A stretch of 64,000 nucleotides of DNA from Bacillus nakamurai (GCF_001584325.1 NZ_LSAZ01000007.1:118130-182129); one strand, 5' to 3'; counted from the first letter of the stretch, positions 1-9,953 are shown. The notes: generated by a model from the letters alone, not told the origin. Made by a program: numbers and translations.

Positions 1-573
1 AGGAATCGTAGCCGAGAAAACGAGCATCTGCAAGTTTTCAGGCATGCGTGATCCGATGTAATCAACGTCTGCTAAAAATCCCATATCAAGCATGAGATCA
101 GCCTCATCAATAACAAGGGCTTCGGCTTTGTAAACGTTCAGTGCCTGTTCCTTAATGAGATCGGCAATGCGGCCCGGCGTCCCTACGACGAGATGAGGCT
201 GTGTTTTCAGCTTGTCGATCGATTTTTGTTTGTCCGTCCCGCCGATAAAGCATTTTGACCGAATCGGCTGGTCTGTTGCACCCTGAGTAATTTTAAGCGC
301 TTCCTGATGAATCTGATTGGCGAGCTCTCTCGTCGGGGCTGTAATAACAGCCTGTACAACGTCAGAAGTTGGATCAATCCGGTTCAATAGAGGCAATAAA
401 TAAGCGTGGGTTTTCCCTGTTCCCGTCTGGGACTGCCCTATTACGCTTTCGTTTTTCAATACAGCGGGTATCAGCCGTTTTTGAATATCTGTCGGTTCAT
501 AAAAACCGAGGCGGTGAACTGCATCTATAATGAACGGTTTTAAGTTATAAAGTTCAAATTTCGTTTCTTTCAT
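1..573 (-). CDS. cshB: DEAD-box RNA helicase CshB, N-terminal part (cut by window edge)
   Basis: ATP-dependent RNA helicase of the CshB type, a cold-shock and RNA-remodelling enzyme acting in the cytoplasm. The visible 191 residues are the start of RecA-like domain 1. They carry a Q motif near residues 24-36, Walker A SQTGTGKT near 48-55, PTRELANQ (motif Ia), VIDEAD (motif II) and SAT (motif III) at the very end. The ATG at 573 follows AAGGAG with suitable spacing. The helicase C-terminal domain lies beyond the left edge. In B. subtilis the same gene sits divergent from vrrA, as here. A TATAAT on the minus strand at 618-623 is a likely -10 for this gene. Family assignment is secure; the exact paralogue rests on context and on recall of the CshB sequence. 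Confidence 0.93.
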   Translation of the reverse strand, partial: MKETKFELYNLKPFIIDAVHRLGFYEPTDIQKRLIPAVLKNESVIGQSQTGTGKTHAYLLPLLNRIDPTSDVVQAVITAPTRELANQIHQEALKITQGATDQPIRSKCFIGGTDKQKSIDKLKTQPHLVVGTPGRIADLIKEQALNVYKAEALVIDEADLMLDMGFLADVDYIGSRMPENLQMLVFSATIP

Positions 574-739
574 TTTTCCCAGCTCCTTAAAGCGGCACAT
601 TATGTGTCCATCATCACATTATAACCGATTTTACTTAAAAACACCATGTCTTGGGGGAAACCTGTTTTTTGAGACCGAAAAGCAAATGCCCCCTTCGATG
701 CATATTGTAATAGCAGAGAGACAGAAAGGAGGTACAAGT

Positions 740-1465
740 ATGTTTCCACAGCAGCAGCCGATGAGAAATATAGCGCAGCAGGGCCGGCAGATGATGAACC
801 CGCGGATGATGGGAAGAGGGGCTTCTATGGCAGCCCGGCAGCAATTCATGCAGCCTGCCAGGCAGCTTTTCCCTCAGCAGATTACAGGTGCAGGCGCAAC
901 AAACGGCGGCGCAGGCGGAGGTTTAAAAGGAATGCTGTCTAAGTTTTTGCCTGGTTCGGGGGGCGGGGCTGCGTCCGCACCCGCCGCAGCAAGCGGAGGC
1001 GCAAGCGCAGGCCTGCAAGGTATTCAGAATTTAGCAAGTCCCGCGTCACTGTCAGGCATGCTCGGCAACGTTCAAAAGGTGCTCGGCATGGCCCAGCAGG
1101 TTACGCCAATGATACAGCAGTACGGTCCTTTAGTCCGGAATCTGCCCGCCATGATGAAGCTGTACAGCCAATTAGGCAGCGATGATGATGAGACCGAAGA
1201 AAAAAATGAGAGCGACACTGACGAAACAAAAGAAGAAACAGAAACTGCAGAAAAAGGCGAAACAGAAAAAACGTCCGAGACAGATGACGATGCTAAATCG
1301 AGCGCCGCTTCTCAAACATCGAAAAAAACATCCAAAAAAACATCCAAAAAAACATCAGCGCAGACTTCAGCCTCGAAAAAAAAAGAAGCGTCAGCGGCTG
1401 ATTCAGCCGACCCGCCGAAACCAAAAAGAACATCAGGCAGATCGAAGCCCAAATTATATATTTAA
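740..1465 (+). CDS. vrrA: VrrA/YqfQ-type low-complexity protein
   Basis: A 241-residue protein of unknown biochemical role, matching YqfQ/VrrA by position next to cshB and by its opening MFPQQQP. GGAGGT six bases before the ATG at 740 fixes the start; the open frame extends upstream but without a ribosome site. The sequence has four blocks. First is a Gln/Met/Arg-rich N-terminus (about 1-55), then a Gly/Ala/Ser-rich stretch (about 55-95). A middle region follows that looks structured and includes MLGNVQKVLGMAQQV. The C-terminus is strongly charged, first acidic (DDDETEEKNE) and then Lys/Ser/Thr-rich. The C-terminal block is built on tandem 12-base units encoding KKTS. Proteins of this family are linked to spores or the cell surface in bacilli, but nothing here proves it. 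Confidence 0.85.
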   Translation: MFPQQQPMRNIAQQGRQMMNPRMMGRGASMAARQQFMQPARQLFPQQITGAGATNGGAGGGLKGMLSKFLPGSGGGAASAPAAASGGASAGLQGIQNLASPASLSGMLGNVQKVLGMAQQVTPMIQQYGPLVRNLPAMMKLYSQLGSDDDETEEKNESDTDETKEETETAEKGETEKTSETDDDAKSSAASQTSKKTSKKTSKKTSAQTSASKKKEASAADSADPPKPKRTSGRSKPKLYI

Positions 1466-1471
1466 CATTCT

Positions 1472-1500
1472 TTGATATCTTACGGAAGATTAGCTATAAT
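1472..1500 (+). promoter_or_regulatory. Strong sigma-A type promoter between vrrA and ispH
   Basis: TTGATA at 1472-1477 and a perfect TATAAT at 1495-1500 are separated by 17 bases. Transcription would start near 1507, in front of the hairpin at 1525-1546 and then ispH. Confidence 0.8.
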
Positions 1501-1524
1501 GGGATCAGAAGAATGCAAGATTAG

Positions 1525-1546
1525 AGCCGTTTAACTACGGCTTTTT
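1525..1546 (+). terminator. Short intrinsic terminator between the promoter and ispH
   Basis: AGCCGT at 1525-1530 pairs with ACGGCT at 1537-1542 around a six-base loop, followed by a T run. It lies downstream of the 1472-1500 promoter and upstream of the ispH ribosome site. It may therefore end vrrA transcripts, act as an ispH leader attenuator, or both. Confidence 0.6.
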
Positions 1547-1587
1547 ATATTGCCTCTACACTCACTTTTTGATAGGAGGACATTACA

Positions 1588-2532
1588 TTGGACGTTATCA
1601 AAATCTCGCCGCGCGGCTATTGTTATGGCGTCGTTGATGCTATGGTCATTGCCAAAAACGCGTCACTCGATAAAAGCCTGCCAAGACCTATATATATACT
1701 CGGAATGATCGTTCATAATAAACACGTCACAGATGCATTTGAAGAAGACGGGATTTACACACTGGACGGAACAAACCGTCTGGAGATTTTAAAGCAGGTG
1801 GACAAAGGAACCGTTATTTTTACGGCTCACGGAGTGTCTCCCGAAGTTCGGAAAGCCGCTGAAGAAAAAGGGCTTGTAACGATTGACGCGACATGCCCCG
1901 ATGTTACGAAAACACATGACTTAATTTTAAAAGTAAAAGCGGAAGGCTATCACGTCATCTATATCGGCAAAAAAGGACACCCTGAGCCTGAAGGAGCCGT
2001 CGGCGTCGCGCCTGAAATCGTTCATCTCGTTGAAACAGAGGAAGATGTCAGGAATCTCGATATCCAGGCAGAGAAGTTAATCGTCACGAACCAAACGACA
2101 ATGTCGCAATGGGACGTCCATGACATTATGGAAACGGTCAAAGAAAAGTATCCTCATGTGGAGTACCATCAGGAAATATGCCTGGCAACACAGGTCCGCC
2201 AAGAAGCCGTATCAGAGCAAGCAAAAAAAGCGGACTTAACGATTGTCGTCGGTGACCCGAAAAGCAACAACTCAAACAGGCTCGCCCAAGTGTCAGAAGA
2301 AATCGCCGGGACAAAAGCCTACCGGATCGGAGACCTCAGCGAGCTAAAGCTTGATTGGCTCAAAGATGTTCATACGGTCGCCGTTACCGCCGGTGCGTCC
2401 ACACCGACGCCAATTACAAAAGAAGTGATCCGCTTTTTAGAACAATTCAATCATAACGATGAATCGACTTGGGGTATTGAGCATAATGTGCCGCTCCAAA
2501 AAATTCTTCCGAAAGTAAAGATAAAAAACTGA
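1588..2532 (+). CDS. ispH: 4-hydroxy-3-methylbut-2-enyl diphosphate reductase
   Basis: IspH (LytB) catalyses the last step of the methylerythritol phosphate pathway. It reduces HMBPP to IPP and DMAPP with a [4Fe-4S] cluster in the cytoplasm. The protein is 314 residues, the usual Bacillus length. The three cluster cysteines are visible in RGYCYG (Cys12), DATCPD (near residue 96) and EICLATQ (near 190). Ligand-binding histidines appear in IVHNKHV and TAHGV. The start is a TTG at 1588 behind TAGGAGGA. The gene stands alone between the terminator at 1525-1546 and a bidirectional terminator after its stop codon. Confidence 0.96.
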   Translation: MDVIKISPRGYCYGVVDAMVIAKNASLDKSLPRPIYILGMIVHNKHVTDAFEEDGIYTLDGTNRLEILKQVDKGTVIFTAHGVSPEVRKAAEEKGLVTIDATCPDVTKTHDLILKVKAEGYHVIYIGKKGHPEPEGAVGVAPEIVHLVETEEDVRNLDIQAEKLIVTNQTTMSQWDVHDIMETVKEKYPHVEYHQEICLATQVRQEAVSEQAKKADLTIVVGDPKSNNSNRLAQVSEEIAGTKAYRIGDLSELKLDWLKDVHTVAVTAGASTPTPITKEVIRFLEQFNHNDESTWGIEHNVPLQKILPKVKIKN

Positions 2533-2552
2533 GGCTCCCGCCTCAGTTTTTT
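2523..2552. terminator. Bidirectional terminator between ispH and yqfO
   Basis: CTGAGGC pairs perfectly with GCCTCAG across a TCCC loop, with an A run on the left and a T run on the right. It can stop ispH on the plus strand and yqfO on the minus strand. Confidence 0.9.
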
Positions 2553-3673
2553 TATAAGAAGGTAAATGGATTTGTATCTGTTTCCGAAGCAAAAATACGC
2601 ACTTCGTAATTTTTCTCTCCGGCCATGGCAGCAAGCTTTTCAGCTACGCCCTTTTTCATGATTTTTTCAGCGTAATGCCCCGGATCAACGACGTTTAATC
2701 CCATCATCATCGCGTCATGCGCCACATGAAAATAAAGATCACCCGTCACGTAAACATCTGCGCCTTTGCGTTTTGCCTGATAAATATATTTATTCCCGTC
2801 TCCCCCGAGCACCGCCACTTTTTTAACCGTGCTGTCAGGCTCGCCGACCATCCGCACTCCGTTGACGTCAAACTTCTCTTTGACAAACAATGAAAATTCC
2901 CGGAGCGTCATCTCCTGCTGGAGTTTCCCGATGCGGCCGAGGCCTTTTTCAAGAGGAGACTGCTCTACAGGATAAATATCGTATGCCACCTCTTCGTACG
3001 GATGGCTTTTCACTGCCGCTTTCACGACTGCTTTTTCTAAACTGGCGGGAAAAACGGATTCAAGCCTTACTTCATGGACAAGCTCCAATTCTCCTGTGTG
3101 GCCGATAAACGGCTTAGCCCCGTCCAGCGGCTTAAAGCTGCCGATCCCCTCTGCAGAAAACGCGCAATGGCTGTAATTGCCGATATGTCCGGCTCCCGCA
3201 TTACCAAGCGCCGTTCTGACAGCTTCTTCATAGTCCTTCGGTACATACACGACCAGCTTTTTAAGCGGGTCCGTATACGTCGGGACAAGCACTTCTGTTT
3301 CTGTAAGGCCGAGTGCCTCTGCAAGCAGATCATTCACACCGCCGTCAGCTACATCCAGATTCGTATGGGCCGCATATACAGCGATATCATGTTTTAAACA
3401 TTTTTCAATCAGTCTTCCGGCCGGCTGATCAGTTGTTACCTGTTTAAGCGGCCGGAAAATCGGCGGATGGTGGGCGATAATTAAATCCGCTTGTTTTTCG
3501 ATGGCTTCATCCACTGTACTTTCCAGAACATCAAGTGTGACCATCACATTTTTCACCGGCTTATTCAGGCTGCCGATTTGCAAACCGATCTTATCACCTT
3601 CAACCGCAAAAGCCTTCGGAGAAAATTGTTCAAATAACTGAATGATCTCTTGCCCGTTAATATGTTTAGGCAT
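2552..3673 (-). CDS. yqfO: YqfO, NIF3/DUF34 metal-binding protein
   Basis: A 373-residue NIF3-family (DUF34) protein of the long Bacillus type, in which a PII-like middle domain is inserted between the two halves of the NIF3 fold. Metal-binding motifs are visible: IIAHHPP near residue 68, and the C-terminal GDLYFHVAHDA and VVDPGHYAEK. The biochemical role of the family is unsettled; it has been annotated as GTP cyclohydrolase I type 2. The ATG at 3673 overlaps the end of trmK by 8 bases, so the two genes are translationally coupled on one minus-strand transcript. Confidence 0.93.
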   Translation of the reverse strand: MPKHINGQEIIQLFEQFSPKAFAVEGDKIGLQIGSLNKPVKNVMVTLDVLESTVDEAIEKQADLIIAHHPPIFRPLKQVTTDQPAGRLIEKCLKHDIAVYAAHTNLDVADGGVNDLLAEALGLTETEVLVPTYTDPLKKLVVYVPKDYEEAVRTALGNAGAGHIGNYSHCAFSAEGIGSFKPLDGAKPFIGHTGELELVHEVRLESVFPASLEKAVVKAAVKSHPYEEVAYDIYPVEQSPLEKGLGRIGKLQQEMTLREFSLFVKEKFDVNGVRMVGEPDSTVKKVAVLGGDGNKYIYQAKRKGADVYVTGDLYFHVAHDAMMMGLNVVDPGHYAEKIMKKGVAEKLAAMAGEKNYEVRIFASETDTNPFTFL

Positions 3674-4382
3674 GACCGATAACCTCCTTTAACAAAGCGA
3701 TGCGCTCTTTCAGCTCAGCTAATTTTTCATGACTCTGCCCATCTTTCGCAGCACTGCTGATCTGTTCGTAAATATGTTCTGTATGCTTAAGCTCTTGACT
3801 CCATTTTTTGATGAAAACTTCATTCTTTTCTTTTAATAAGAACGGTCCTACCAGCATTCCGGCGGCCATTGTCATATGTTGATACGGCGCATTCGGATCT
3901 CCGGCTTCTGCGACGAGTATCTCGTAACACTTTCCGTCTTCTTCAAGGATCACTTCATCGATAAGTTCAAAGCCTTCCCGATAAAGCCATTCTCTTATAT
4001 GAACGGCATGAATATTCGGCTGCAAGATCAGCCGTTCACGCCCCGTTAATTTTGTTTTTCCCGACTCCAAAATATGGGCGATAAGCGCTCCTCCCATACC
4101 CGCGATTGTAATGGCATCGGCTTCTCCTTTTTCAATGACGCTTAGCCCGTCGCCTTTTCTTACGGATATTTGAGCGCTTAAGTTCAGTTTTTCCACCTGC
4201 TGTTTTGCAGAAAGATACGGCCCGTCCGTGATTTCGCCTGCGATCGCACGGCTGGCCAATTTGTTTAAAACGGCATAGCAAGGAAGATACGCGTGATCCG
4301 ATCCGATGTCTGCCACCGCCGCGTCACGGGGGATGTACTCCGCTACAGTCTGCAATCTTTTAGATAACTTCATTTCATTCAC
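3666..4382 (-). CDS. trmK: tRNA (adenine22-N1)-methyltransferase TrmK
   Basis: TrmK methylates N1 of adenine 22 in the D-loop of tRNAs using S-adenosylmethionine. The Rossmann methyltransferase signature is clear: VADIGSDHAYLP near residues 26-37 (SAM site), AGEITDGP, KGDGL and AITIAGMGG. The GTG at 4382 gives 238 residues, the length I recall for the B. subtilis protein. The frame stays open to an ATG at 4469, but that stretch runs through the cccA terminator hairpin, so it is unlikely to be translated as part of TrmK. The ribosome site before the GTG is weak, and the ATG at 4373 is an alternative start. Confidence 0.92.
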   Translation of the reverse strand: MNEMKLSKRLQTVAEYIPRDAAVADIGSDHAYLPCYAVLNKLASRAIAGEITDGPYLSAKQQVEKLNLSAQISVRKGDGLSVIEKGEADAITIAGMGGALIAHILESGKTKLTGRERLILQPNIHAVHIREWLYREGFELIDEVILEEDGKCYEILVAEAGDPNAPYQHMTMAAGMLVGPFLLKEKNEVFIKKWSQELKHTEHIYEQISSAAKDGQSHEKLAELKERIALLKEVIGHA

Positions 4383-4426
4383 AATATCACAACTTTTCTC
4401 AGGTTCTTTTTCCTTTACTATCATAT

Positions 4427-4456
4427 AAAAAAACCGCCCGGAATCCAAGCGGCGGA
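4427..4456 (-). terminator. Terminator after cccA
   Basis: On the minus strand a CCGCC/GGCGG stem is followed by seven T residues, between the cccA stop codon and the trmK start. Confidence 0.82.
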
Positions 4457-4498
4457 TAGAGTTTTTCATATGTCTTTTACAGGGCGCCTGCCGGCTGA

Positions 4499-4861
4499 TT
4501 ATTTAATCCCGGATACCCATTTCGCCATATCGTCAATTTTTTCGGCCGGAACGAGGCCTGCGGGCATTCCGTTGCCGCCTTTTTCAATTCTTGTTTTAAT
4601 AGCAGCAACATCTTTTCTTTTTCCGACACCTTTTAAGCTTGGACCTGACACGCCTTCATAGTTTTCACCGTGGCAGGTAATACAGTTCGCTTTATAAATC
4701 TCTTCAGGTGAAGCGTTTGCAGTTTCCTTTTCATCGGACTTGCTTTCACCGCCGCTTGCGATTTGATGCGCATCCCCATTTCCTTTTACAGACAAAAAGA
4801 AAGTCAAACCTATTCCAAGCACCGCAATCAGCAAAAAAGGAATCAGCGGATTCCATTTCAT
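4499..4861 (-). CDS. cccA: Cytochrome c-550, membrane anchored
   Basis: A 120-residue membrane-bound c-type cytochrome that carries electrons on the outer face of the membrane. An N-terminal hydrophobic segment (about residues 5-25, LIPFLLIAVLGIGL) acts as an uncleaved anchor. A Ser/Glu/Lys-rich linker follows. The heme domain then shows the CITCHG attachment motif and the distal methionine in GNGMPAG. The ATG at 4861 lies behind GGGGGATGGAGA. The gene is monocistronic, with its own promoter and terminator. Size and layout match B. subtilis CccA. Confidence 0.95.
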   Translation of the reverse strand: MKWNPLIPFLLIAVLGIGLTFFLSVKGNGDAHQIASGGESKSDEKETANASPEEIYKANCITCHGENYEGVSGPSLKGVGKRKDVAAIKTRIEKGGNGMPAGLVPAEKIDDMAKWVSGIK

Positions 4862-5177
4862 GTCTCCATCCCCCTTTTTCATTCTCCCCCTATGTAAACA
4901 CTTCTAATTCTAACTTATTTTTACAAAAAGTAAATGGATTTGCAAAGCAATTTCATTGATTTCACAATTTATACAAAAAAGAAAAATAACTGATTTGTTT
5001 ATCCAAAATTATCTTTATTCTATTGTATAATGAATTGTATACGCTTACAATAAGGAATATAAATAAACTTTCTTACTCATTCCCCTCCGTACATACTGCA
5101 TTTTAGCCGAAGCCCATTTGCAAATCATATGCTTATCCAGTAAAATAAAGGTATATTATCCATATATCTTTTCAAAT
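4862..5177. other. AT-rich intergenic region between sigA and cccA
   Basis: No coding sequence is supported in this stretch. For cccA on the minus strand a promoter-like pair is visible: TTTACT (4929-4934), 16 bases, TAGAAT (4907-4912). A TATAAT-like sequence also occurs on the plus strand near 5025 (TTGTATAATG) with no gene behind it. Nothing else stands out. Confidence 0.5.
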
Positions 5178-5206
5178 AAAAAGAACGGATCAAAAAGACC
5201 CGTTCT
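5178..5206 (-). terminator. Terminator of the yqxD-dnaG-sigA operon
   Basis: Immediately after the sigA stop, GAACGG pairs with CCGTTC across a T-rich loop, and a T run follows on the minus strand. Confidence 0.85.
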
Positions 5207-6326
5207 ATTCGAGAAAATCCTTCAGGCGTTTGCTTCTGCTTGGATGTCTCAATTTACGAAGCGCTTTTGCTTCAATTTGACGAATACGCTCTCTCGTTAC
5301 TCCAAATACCTTGCCGACTTCTTCCAGCGTTCTTGTACGTCCGTCATCAAGCCCGAAACGGAGACGCAACACGTTTTCTTCACGATCTGTCAACGTATCC
5401 AGCACATCTTCCAGCTGCTCTTTTAACAGCTCATATGCCGCATGATCCGACGGAGACGTCGCTTCCTGGTCTTCAATGAAATCACCGAGATGTGAATCGT
5501 CTTCTTCACCGATCGGCGTTTCTAAAGAAACAGGCTCTTGAGCAATCTTTAAAATTTCACGGACTTTTTCAGGCGTAAGATCCATGTCCTCGGCAATCTC
5601 TTCCGGTGTAGGCTCTCTGCCTAAATCCTGAAGAAGCTGGCGCTGCACACGGATTAATTTGTTGATGGTTTCAACCATGTGAACAGGGATACGAATCGTT
5701 CTCGCCTGGTCAGCGATGGCGCGTGTAATCGCCTGTCTGATCCACCAAGTTGCATACGTACTGAATTTATATCCTTTACGGTAGTCAAATTTTTCGACAG
5801 CTTTCATGAGACCCATGTTTCCTTCTTGAATCAAGTCTAAGAAAAGCATGCCGCGGCCGACATACCGTTTAGCAATGCTGACAACTAAACGAAGGTTTGC
5901 TTCAGCCAGTCTGCGTTTAGATTCCTCGTCACCTTCTTCAATTTTTTGAGCGTAGGTGATTTCTTCTTTAGCAGAAAGAAGATTTACCCGTCCGATTTCC
6001 TTTAGGTACATGCGGACTGGATCATTGATCTTTACACCAGGCGGTACACTGAGGTCATTAAGGTCAAATTCTTCTTCGGCTTTGGCAAGCTGTTGAATAT
6101 TAGGATCTTCTGTTTCTTCATTTTCACTAATTAATTCAACACCTTGTTCTCCTAAAAATTCATAATACTCATCCATTTGGTCTGATTCAATTTCAAAGCT
6201 GGACATGCGTTCAGCAATTTCTTCATATGTTAAAACGCCACGTTTTTTCCCGGCTTCTGTCAATTGGTCTTTTATTTGGTCTAGTGTGAGTTCTGTTTCT
6301 GTTTCGTGGGTTTGTTTATCAGCCAT
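5205..6326 (-). CDS. sigA: Primary sigma factor SigA
   Basis: The housekeeping RNA polymerase sigma-70 factor, 373 residues. Region 1.1 occupies the acidic N-terminus. Region 2 includes the highly conserved core-binding and -10 recognition helices ([29 protein letters not shown]). Region 3 follows. Region 4 contains the helix-turn-helix that reads the -35 box ([24 protein letters not shown]). It is the last gene of the macromolecular synthesis operon behind dnaG, 195 bases away. That gap can hold the sporulation-phase promoters known in relatives, although I could not define one with confidence. Confidence 0.98.
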   Translation of the reverse strand: MADKQTHETETELTLDQIKDQLTEAGKKRGVLTYEEIAERMSSFEIESDQMDEYYEFLGEQGVELISENEETEDPNIQQLAKAEEEFDLNDLSVPPGVKINDPVRMYLKEIGRVNLLSAKEEITYAQKIEEGDEESKRRLAEANLRLVVSIAKRYVGRGMLFLDLIQEGNMGLMKAVEKFDYRKGYKFSTYATWWIRQAITRAIADQARTIRIPVHMVETINKLIRVQRQLLQDLGREPTPEEIAEDMDLTPEKVREILKIAQEPVSLETPIGEEDDSHLGDFIEDQEATSPSDHAAYELLKEQLEDVLDTLTDREENVLRLRFGLDDGRTRTLEEVGKVFGVTRERIRQIEAKALRKLRHPSRSKRLKDFLE

Positions 6327-6521
6327 TATGGATCCCTCCTTCCAAAGCTTGCAACGAATTCTAAAAGCGGTATGTTTCTTATCCGTCCCCAGGGCATTAT
6401 CTATTTTTCAGCATGCGGGTAGCAGCGGATAATAAATGACAATTCATGGTGAGGTTAAGCGATCTATTTGCTCCTCCGCAAGGAATCATTGCCAACCTGA
6501 ACGCTGTGCCTCTTTTTACTG

Positions 6522-8333
6522 TTATTTTAATGATCGGTTTAATGAGACAATTTCTTGAGCCAAAGACGCAGCTTTTATAAAGTCTTTCTGTCTCTCTGCA
6601 TCTGCTCTTTCTGCTTCTTTTTCCTTTATCATTGACCATTTTCTGTGATCCAACACTTTTTTTACGTAATCGGATAACTCGGCCTCTGTCAGCTCCTCGT
6701 TTACCTGGAGCATCCATATATCTGAAAGCAGCTGGCTGATTTCCTCATCCTGCATTTTTGCCATGAGATGCTGCGGCGTCAATTCAGCACCTTCTTCATA
6801 AACAGCGTACAGATATGCGGCCAGCGCACGATGTCCGTCAATGTTAAATTCAAAACCGACACGTTCAATTACTTTTTTGATAACGTTTCGGTCCCTAAGC
6901 ATATGAGCGAGAAGAAGTCTTTCCGCATTCTCGTAGGCCGGACGCAGACGCCGCTGTTTCGCTTTTGTCGTAATCCGGGCCCGTCTCGTTTGCGTTTCGG
7001 CGTTTTTTGCGGCCGGTGCGTTTTGTTTTGAATAGATGGAAAGCTGTTCTGTTAACGATTCTTCTGAAAGGGAAAACTCGGATGCGAGCTGCTTCACATA
7101 CATTTCCTGTTCGAGCGACCCGGAAAGAGCGCTGATCTCTTTCAGCACTTCTTTCATGTAAGTCAGCCGGTCCCCTTCGTCAGATAGGTTTTTTCCTTTC
7201 CGGAAATATTGCATTTTAAAAGCCATGACCGTGACGCTTGCCTCAATGATCTCGGTCTTGAATTTTTCTCCGCCACGGCTCCTGATATAATCATCAGGGT
7301 CCAGCCCGTCAGGCATCATGCTCACTCTTACTTTACAATCAGCTTTCTGAAGCAGATCTGCCGCTTTCAGCGTAGCTTCATAACCGGCTTTATCCGAATC
7401 GTAACAAAGAATGACCTCTTGAACGTTTCTTCTCAGGATCTTCACATGCTCTTCTGTAAGCGAGGTGCCCATTGTGGCGATGCTCTCTTTCACGCCGGAG
7501 CTGACAGCGGAAATCACATCCGCAAATCCCTCAAACAGCACGGCTCTCTCCTGCTTTCTGATCGGCAGGCGCGCCTTGTGAAAGTTGTACAGAAGCTTTG
7601 ATTTATGAAACAGCGGCGTTTCCGGGCTGTTCATATATTTCGGCTGCTGGCTCCCGAGTGCTCTTCCTGAAAAAGCCGCCACGGCTCCGTGATGATCATG
7701 AATAGGAAACATAATCCGGTTTCTGAAACGGTCAAAATATCCGCTTCCATCTTCCCTTCTGATCAAAAGGCCCGCTTTTTCCATCTGCTCTTCTTTAAAA
7801 CCGCGTTTTGCTAAGAATTTCGTCATGAAATCCCATGAATCCAACGCATAGCCGATTTCAAACTCATCTATGAGCTCTTTCGTAAAACCTCTTGAAAAAA
7901 GGTAATCTAACGCTTCCTGGCCTTCCTTTGTGTTTATTAGCAAATGATGGTAAAATTTCTTAAGAAGCTCGTGAGCTTCAGCCATTTTTTGCTCTCCGGA
8001 AGATTCAGGCCGGGATGCAGAGTGAATCGTTATATCATCAGGGAAATCAATCTGATATTTATCCGCAAGGTGAGAAACGGCTTCCGTAAATGAATAGCCC
8101 TCCATCTGCCGTAAGAAAGAGAAAACATTGCCGCCAGCACCGCAGCCGAAGCAATGAAAAATTTGCTTATCGGACGATACAGAAAACGAAGGCGTGTTTT
8201 CCCCGTGAAACGGGCAGAGCCCAAAGTAGTTGCGGCCTTGCTTTTTCAATTGGACATAATCACCTATGACTTCAACAATGTCTGCCGACTGCTGCACCTG
8301 ATCTACTACTTCATCTGGTATGCGGTTTCCCAT
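6522..8333 (-). CDS. dnaG: DNA primase
   Basis: DnaG makes RNA primers for lagging-strand synthesis and works with the replicative helicase DnaC. The 603-residue protein has the usual layout. A CHC2 zinc-binding domain comes first, with [11 protein letters not shown] and the cysteine pair in HCFGCGAGG (about residues 40-65). A TOPRIM catalytic core follows, with [11 protein letters not shown] and the acidic DSDKAG motif. The C-terminal helicase-interaction domain starts after about 430. The ATG at 8333 is 21 bases downstream of yqxD. The order yqxD-dnaG-sigA is the conserved operon. Confidence 0.97.
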   Translation of the reverse strand: MGNRIPDEVVDQVQQSADIVEVIGDYVQLKKQGRNYFGLCPFHGENTPSFSVSSDKQIFHCFGCGAGGNVFSFLRQMEGYSFTEAVSHLADKYQIDFPDDITIHSASRPESSGEQKMAEAHELLKKFYHHLLINTKEGQEALDYLFSRGFTKELIDEFEIGYALDSWDFMTKFLAKRGFKEEQMEKAGLLIRREDGSGYFDRFRNRIMFPIHDHHGAVAAFSGRALGSQQPKYMNSPETPLFHKSKLLYNFHKARLPIRKQERAVLFEGFADVISAVSSGVKESIATMGTSLTEEHVKILRRNVQEVILCYDSDKAGYEATLKAADLLQKADCKVRVSMMPDGLDPDDYIRSRGGEKFKTEIIEASVTVMAFKMQYFRKGKNLSDEGDRLTYMKEVLKEISALSGSLEQEMYVKQLASEFSLSEESLTEQLSIYSKQNAPAAKNAETQTRRARITTKAKQRRLRPAYENAERLLLAHMLRDRNVIKKVIERVGFEFNIDGHRALAAYLYAVYEEGAELTPQHLMAKMQDEEISQLLSDIWMLQVNEELTEAELSDYVKKVLDHRKWSMIKEKEAERADAERQKDFIKAASLAQEIVSLNRSLK

Positions 8334-8354
8334 CTTATAACACTCCGTCGTACA

Positions 8355-8861
8355 TTATTCGATGTTTTGATTTGAAATCCCTTCATCATTCGACAGGATT
8401 TTTTTAAGCAGGGTAACAAATCGTTTCCGATCTTCTTTATTTAATTTTTTAGGTCCTTTGGAATAGATGCCGCTTCTTCTTAGTTTGCCTGACATATGAC
8501 GGCTCATCAGAGCGAAGTCAATCGTGTCCTCTGTATAAGAACGGCCTCTTTCTGATAAAACGGCAATATTTCTGTTCAAAAGCAGGGAAGCTAAACCGAT
8601 ATCCTGCGTGACAACGACGTCTCCCGGCCGCACATGGTTTGCGATATATAAATCAGCCGCTTCTTTATGAGGGTCAACGTATATCCAATTCTCGTCTTTG
8701 TTTCTGGAAAGCTGATAGTGTTCAAATGATGCGACGAAAACAACCCGAACGCTGAATTGCGATGCAATAAGCAATATTTCCTCTTTTACAGGACATGCGT
8801 CTGCATCGACAAAAATCGTCTTTTCTTTTTCATTAAGAAGACTAATTCTCCATCCCTCCAT
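8355..8861 (-). CDS. yqxD: YqxD, UPF0178 family protein
   Basis: A small conserved protein of unknown function, first gene of the dnaG-sigA operon. It has the family hallmark [12 protein letters not shown] near its N-terminus and the central [13 protein letters not shown]. This acidic pattern resembles the PIN/NYN nuclease fold, but activity is only inferred. The ATG at 8861 follows AGGAG and gives 168 residues. The open frame reaches further to 8960 without a convincing ribosome site. An equally possible start a few codons downstream would need a non-standard codon, so 8861 is preferred. Confidence 0.88.
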   Translation of the reverse strand: MEGWRISLLNEKEKTIFVDADACPVKEEILLIASQFSVRVVFVASFEHYQLSRNKDENWIYVDPHKEAADLYIANHVRPGDVVVTQDIGLASLLLNRNIAVLSERGRSYTEDTIDFALMSRHMSGKLRRSGIYSKGPKKLNKEDRKRFVTLLKKILSNDEGISNQNIE

Positions 8862-9090
8862 CAATCTCCTGCATAAAAACAAGCGAAATCGCATATGCTC
8901 CATGACTGCAGATCTATTCTGAGCGTTTGTCGAAAAATTTCCGGGAGTATTTCTTGACATCTTATCCGTAATAGTTTATTCGTATCACACTAAGCTTAAA
9001 CCTAAAAATAAACATTTTATCACAATTTTTTATTATAATACAAACTTCGCAAAGATGCCATCCTTTTTGTTTATTCCCTATTTGCATACC

Positions 9091-9120
9091 CAAAAACCCA
9101 GGATAAAGCGTCCTGAGTTA
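9091..9120 (-). terminator. Terminator after ccpN-yqfL
   Basis: On the minus strand AACTCAGGA pairs with TCCTGGGTT around a seven-base loop, followed by TTTTTGGG. It starts at the yqfL stop codon. Confidence 0.8.
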
Positions 9121-9930
9121 TCGGCCCTTTGTTTTCAGATGGTGAATGATATTAGCTGTTTCCTCAACCGCTTTATTCGAAACATCAACGACTTGACACC
9201 CGATTCGGTCTACAATTTTCTCAAAGTACTCCAGCTCTTCTTTAATTCTGTTAATGTTGGCGTAAATGGCCTTGTCGTTTAAGCCGAGAGATTTTAACCG
9301 TTCTTTTCGAATATGGTTCAGTTTATCAGGGCTGATTTTTAAGCCGATGCACTTTTTAGGATCAACGCTGAACAGCTCTTCCGGCGGGTCAACCTCTGGA
9401 ACGATCGGAACATTGGCCACCTTCAGCCGCTTATGGGCAAGATATTGAGATAATGGGGTTTTAGACGTTCTGGATACACCGAGCAATATGATATCGGCTT
9501 TTAAAATGCCCCTCGGGTCTCTGCCGTCATCATATTTGACAGCAAACTCGATGGCCTCCACCTTTTTGAAATAATCTTCATCAAGCTGGCGGACGCGGCC
9601 AGGCTCATATTTTGCCGTCAGGCCGTAGGCTGTTTCCATTTTATCAATAAGCGGGCCGATAATATCGTAATACAACACATTGGCTTTTTCCGCTTCTGCA
9701 ACTAAATATTCCCGAATTTCAGGAACGACAAGGGTGAAACAAATAATGCCGCCGTCCGCTTTGGCGAGAGACACGACTTCATTAATTGTGCCGATGTCTT
9801 CAACATAAGGAATTCTTCTGATATGCGTATCATCGGCAGAGCCGTTAAACTGGCTGAGCGAAGCCTTTACCACGAGTTCGGCCGTTTCTCCGACTGAGTC
9901 TGATACTACATAAATGATGCGATTGTCCAT
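9118..9930 (-). CDS. yqfL: PEP synthase/PPDK regulatory protein family (DUF299), YqfL
   Basis: A 270-residue member of the DUF299 family, which contains ADP-dependent kinase/phosphorylase enzymes acting on pyruvate phosphate dikinase or PEP synthase. The nucleotide-binding P-loop is visible as [11 protein letters not shown] near residues 150-160. The N-terminal [10 protein letters not shown] motif and the C-terminal KCIGLKISP are also family features. B. subtilis 168 has no obvious PPDK target, and its YqfL has been reported to affect CcpN activity. The gene lies 23 bases after ccpN on the same transcript, which fits that link to gluconeogenesis control. Confidence 0.9.
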   Translation of the reverse strand: MDNRIIYVVSDSVGETAELVVKASLSQFNGSADDTHIRRIPYVEDIGTINEVVSLAKADGGIICFTLVVPEIREYLVAEAEKANVLYYDIIGPLIDKMETAYGLTAKYEPGRVRQLDEDYFKKVEAIEFAVKYDDGRDPRGILKADIILLGVSRTSKTPLSQYLAHKRLKVANVPIVPEVDPPEELFSVDPKKCIGLKISPDKLNHIRKERLKSLGLNDKAIYANINRIKEELEYFEKIVDRIGCQVVDVSNKAVEETANIIHHLKTKGR

Positions 9931-9953
9931 GTTATCCCCCCGTTAGTTTTAAG

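Noticed and set aside
4383..4469. Longer N-terminus for TrmK starting at the ATG at 4469
   Set aside because: The extension is encoded by the terminator hairpin of cccA and gives a length outside the family norm.
8154..8375. Plus-strand small frame opposite the dnaG start (an antE-like candidate)
   Set aside because: I vaguely recall a small antE gene near dnaG in B. subtilis, but this frame has no convincing ribosome site and mirrors dnaG codons, so it is not supported.
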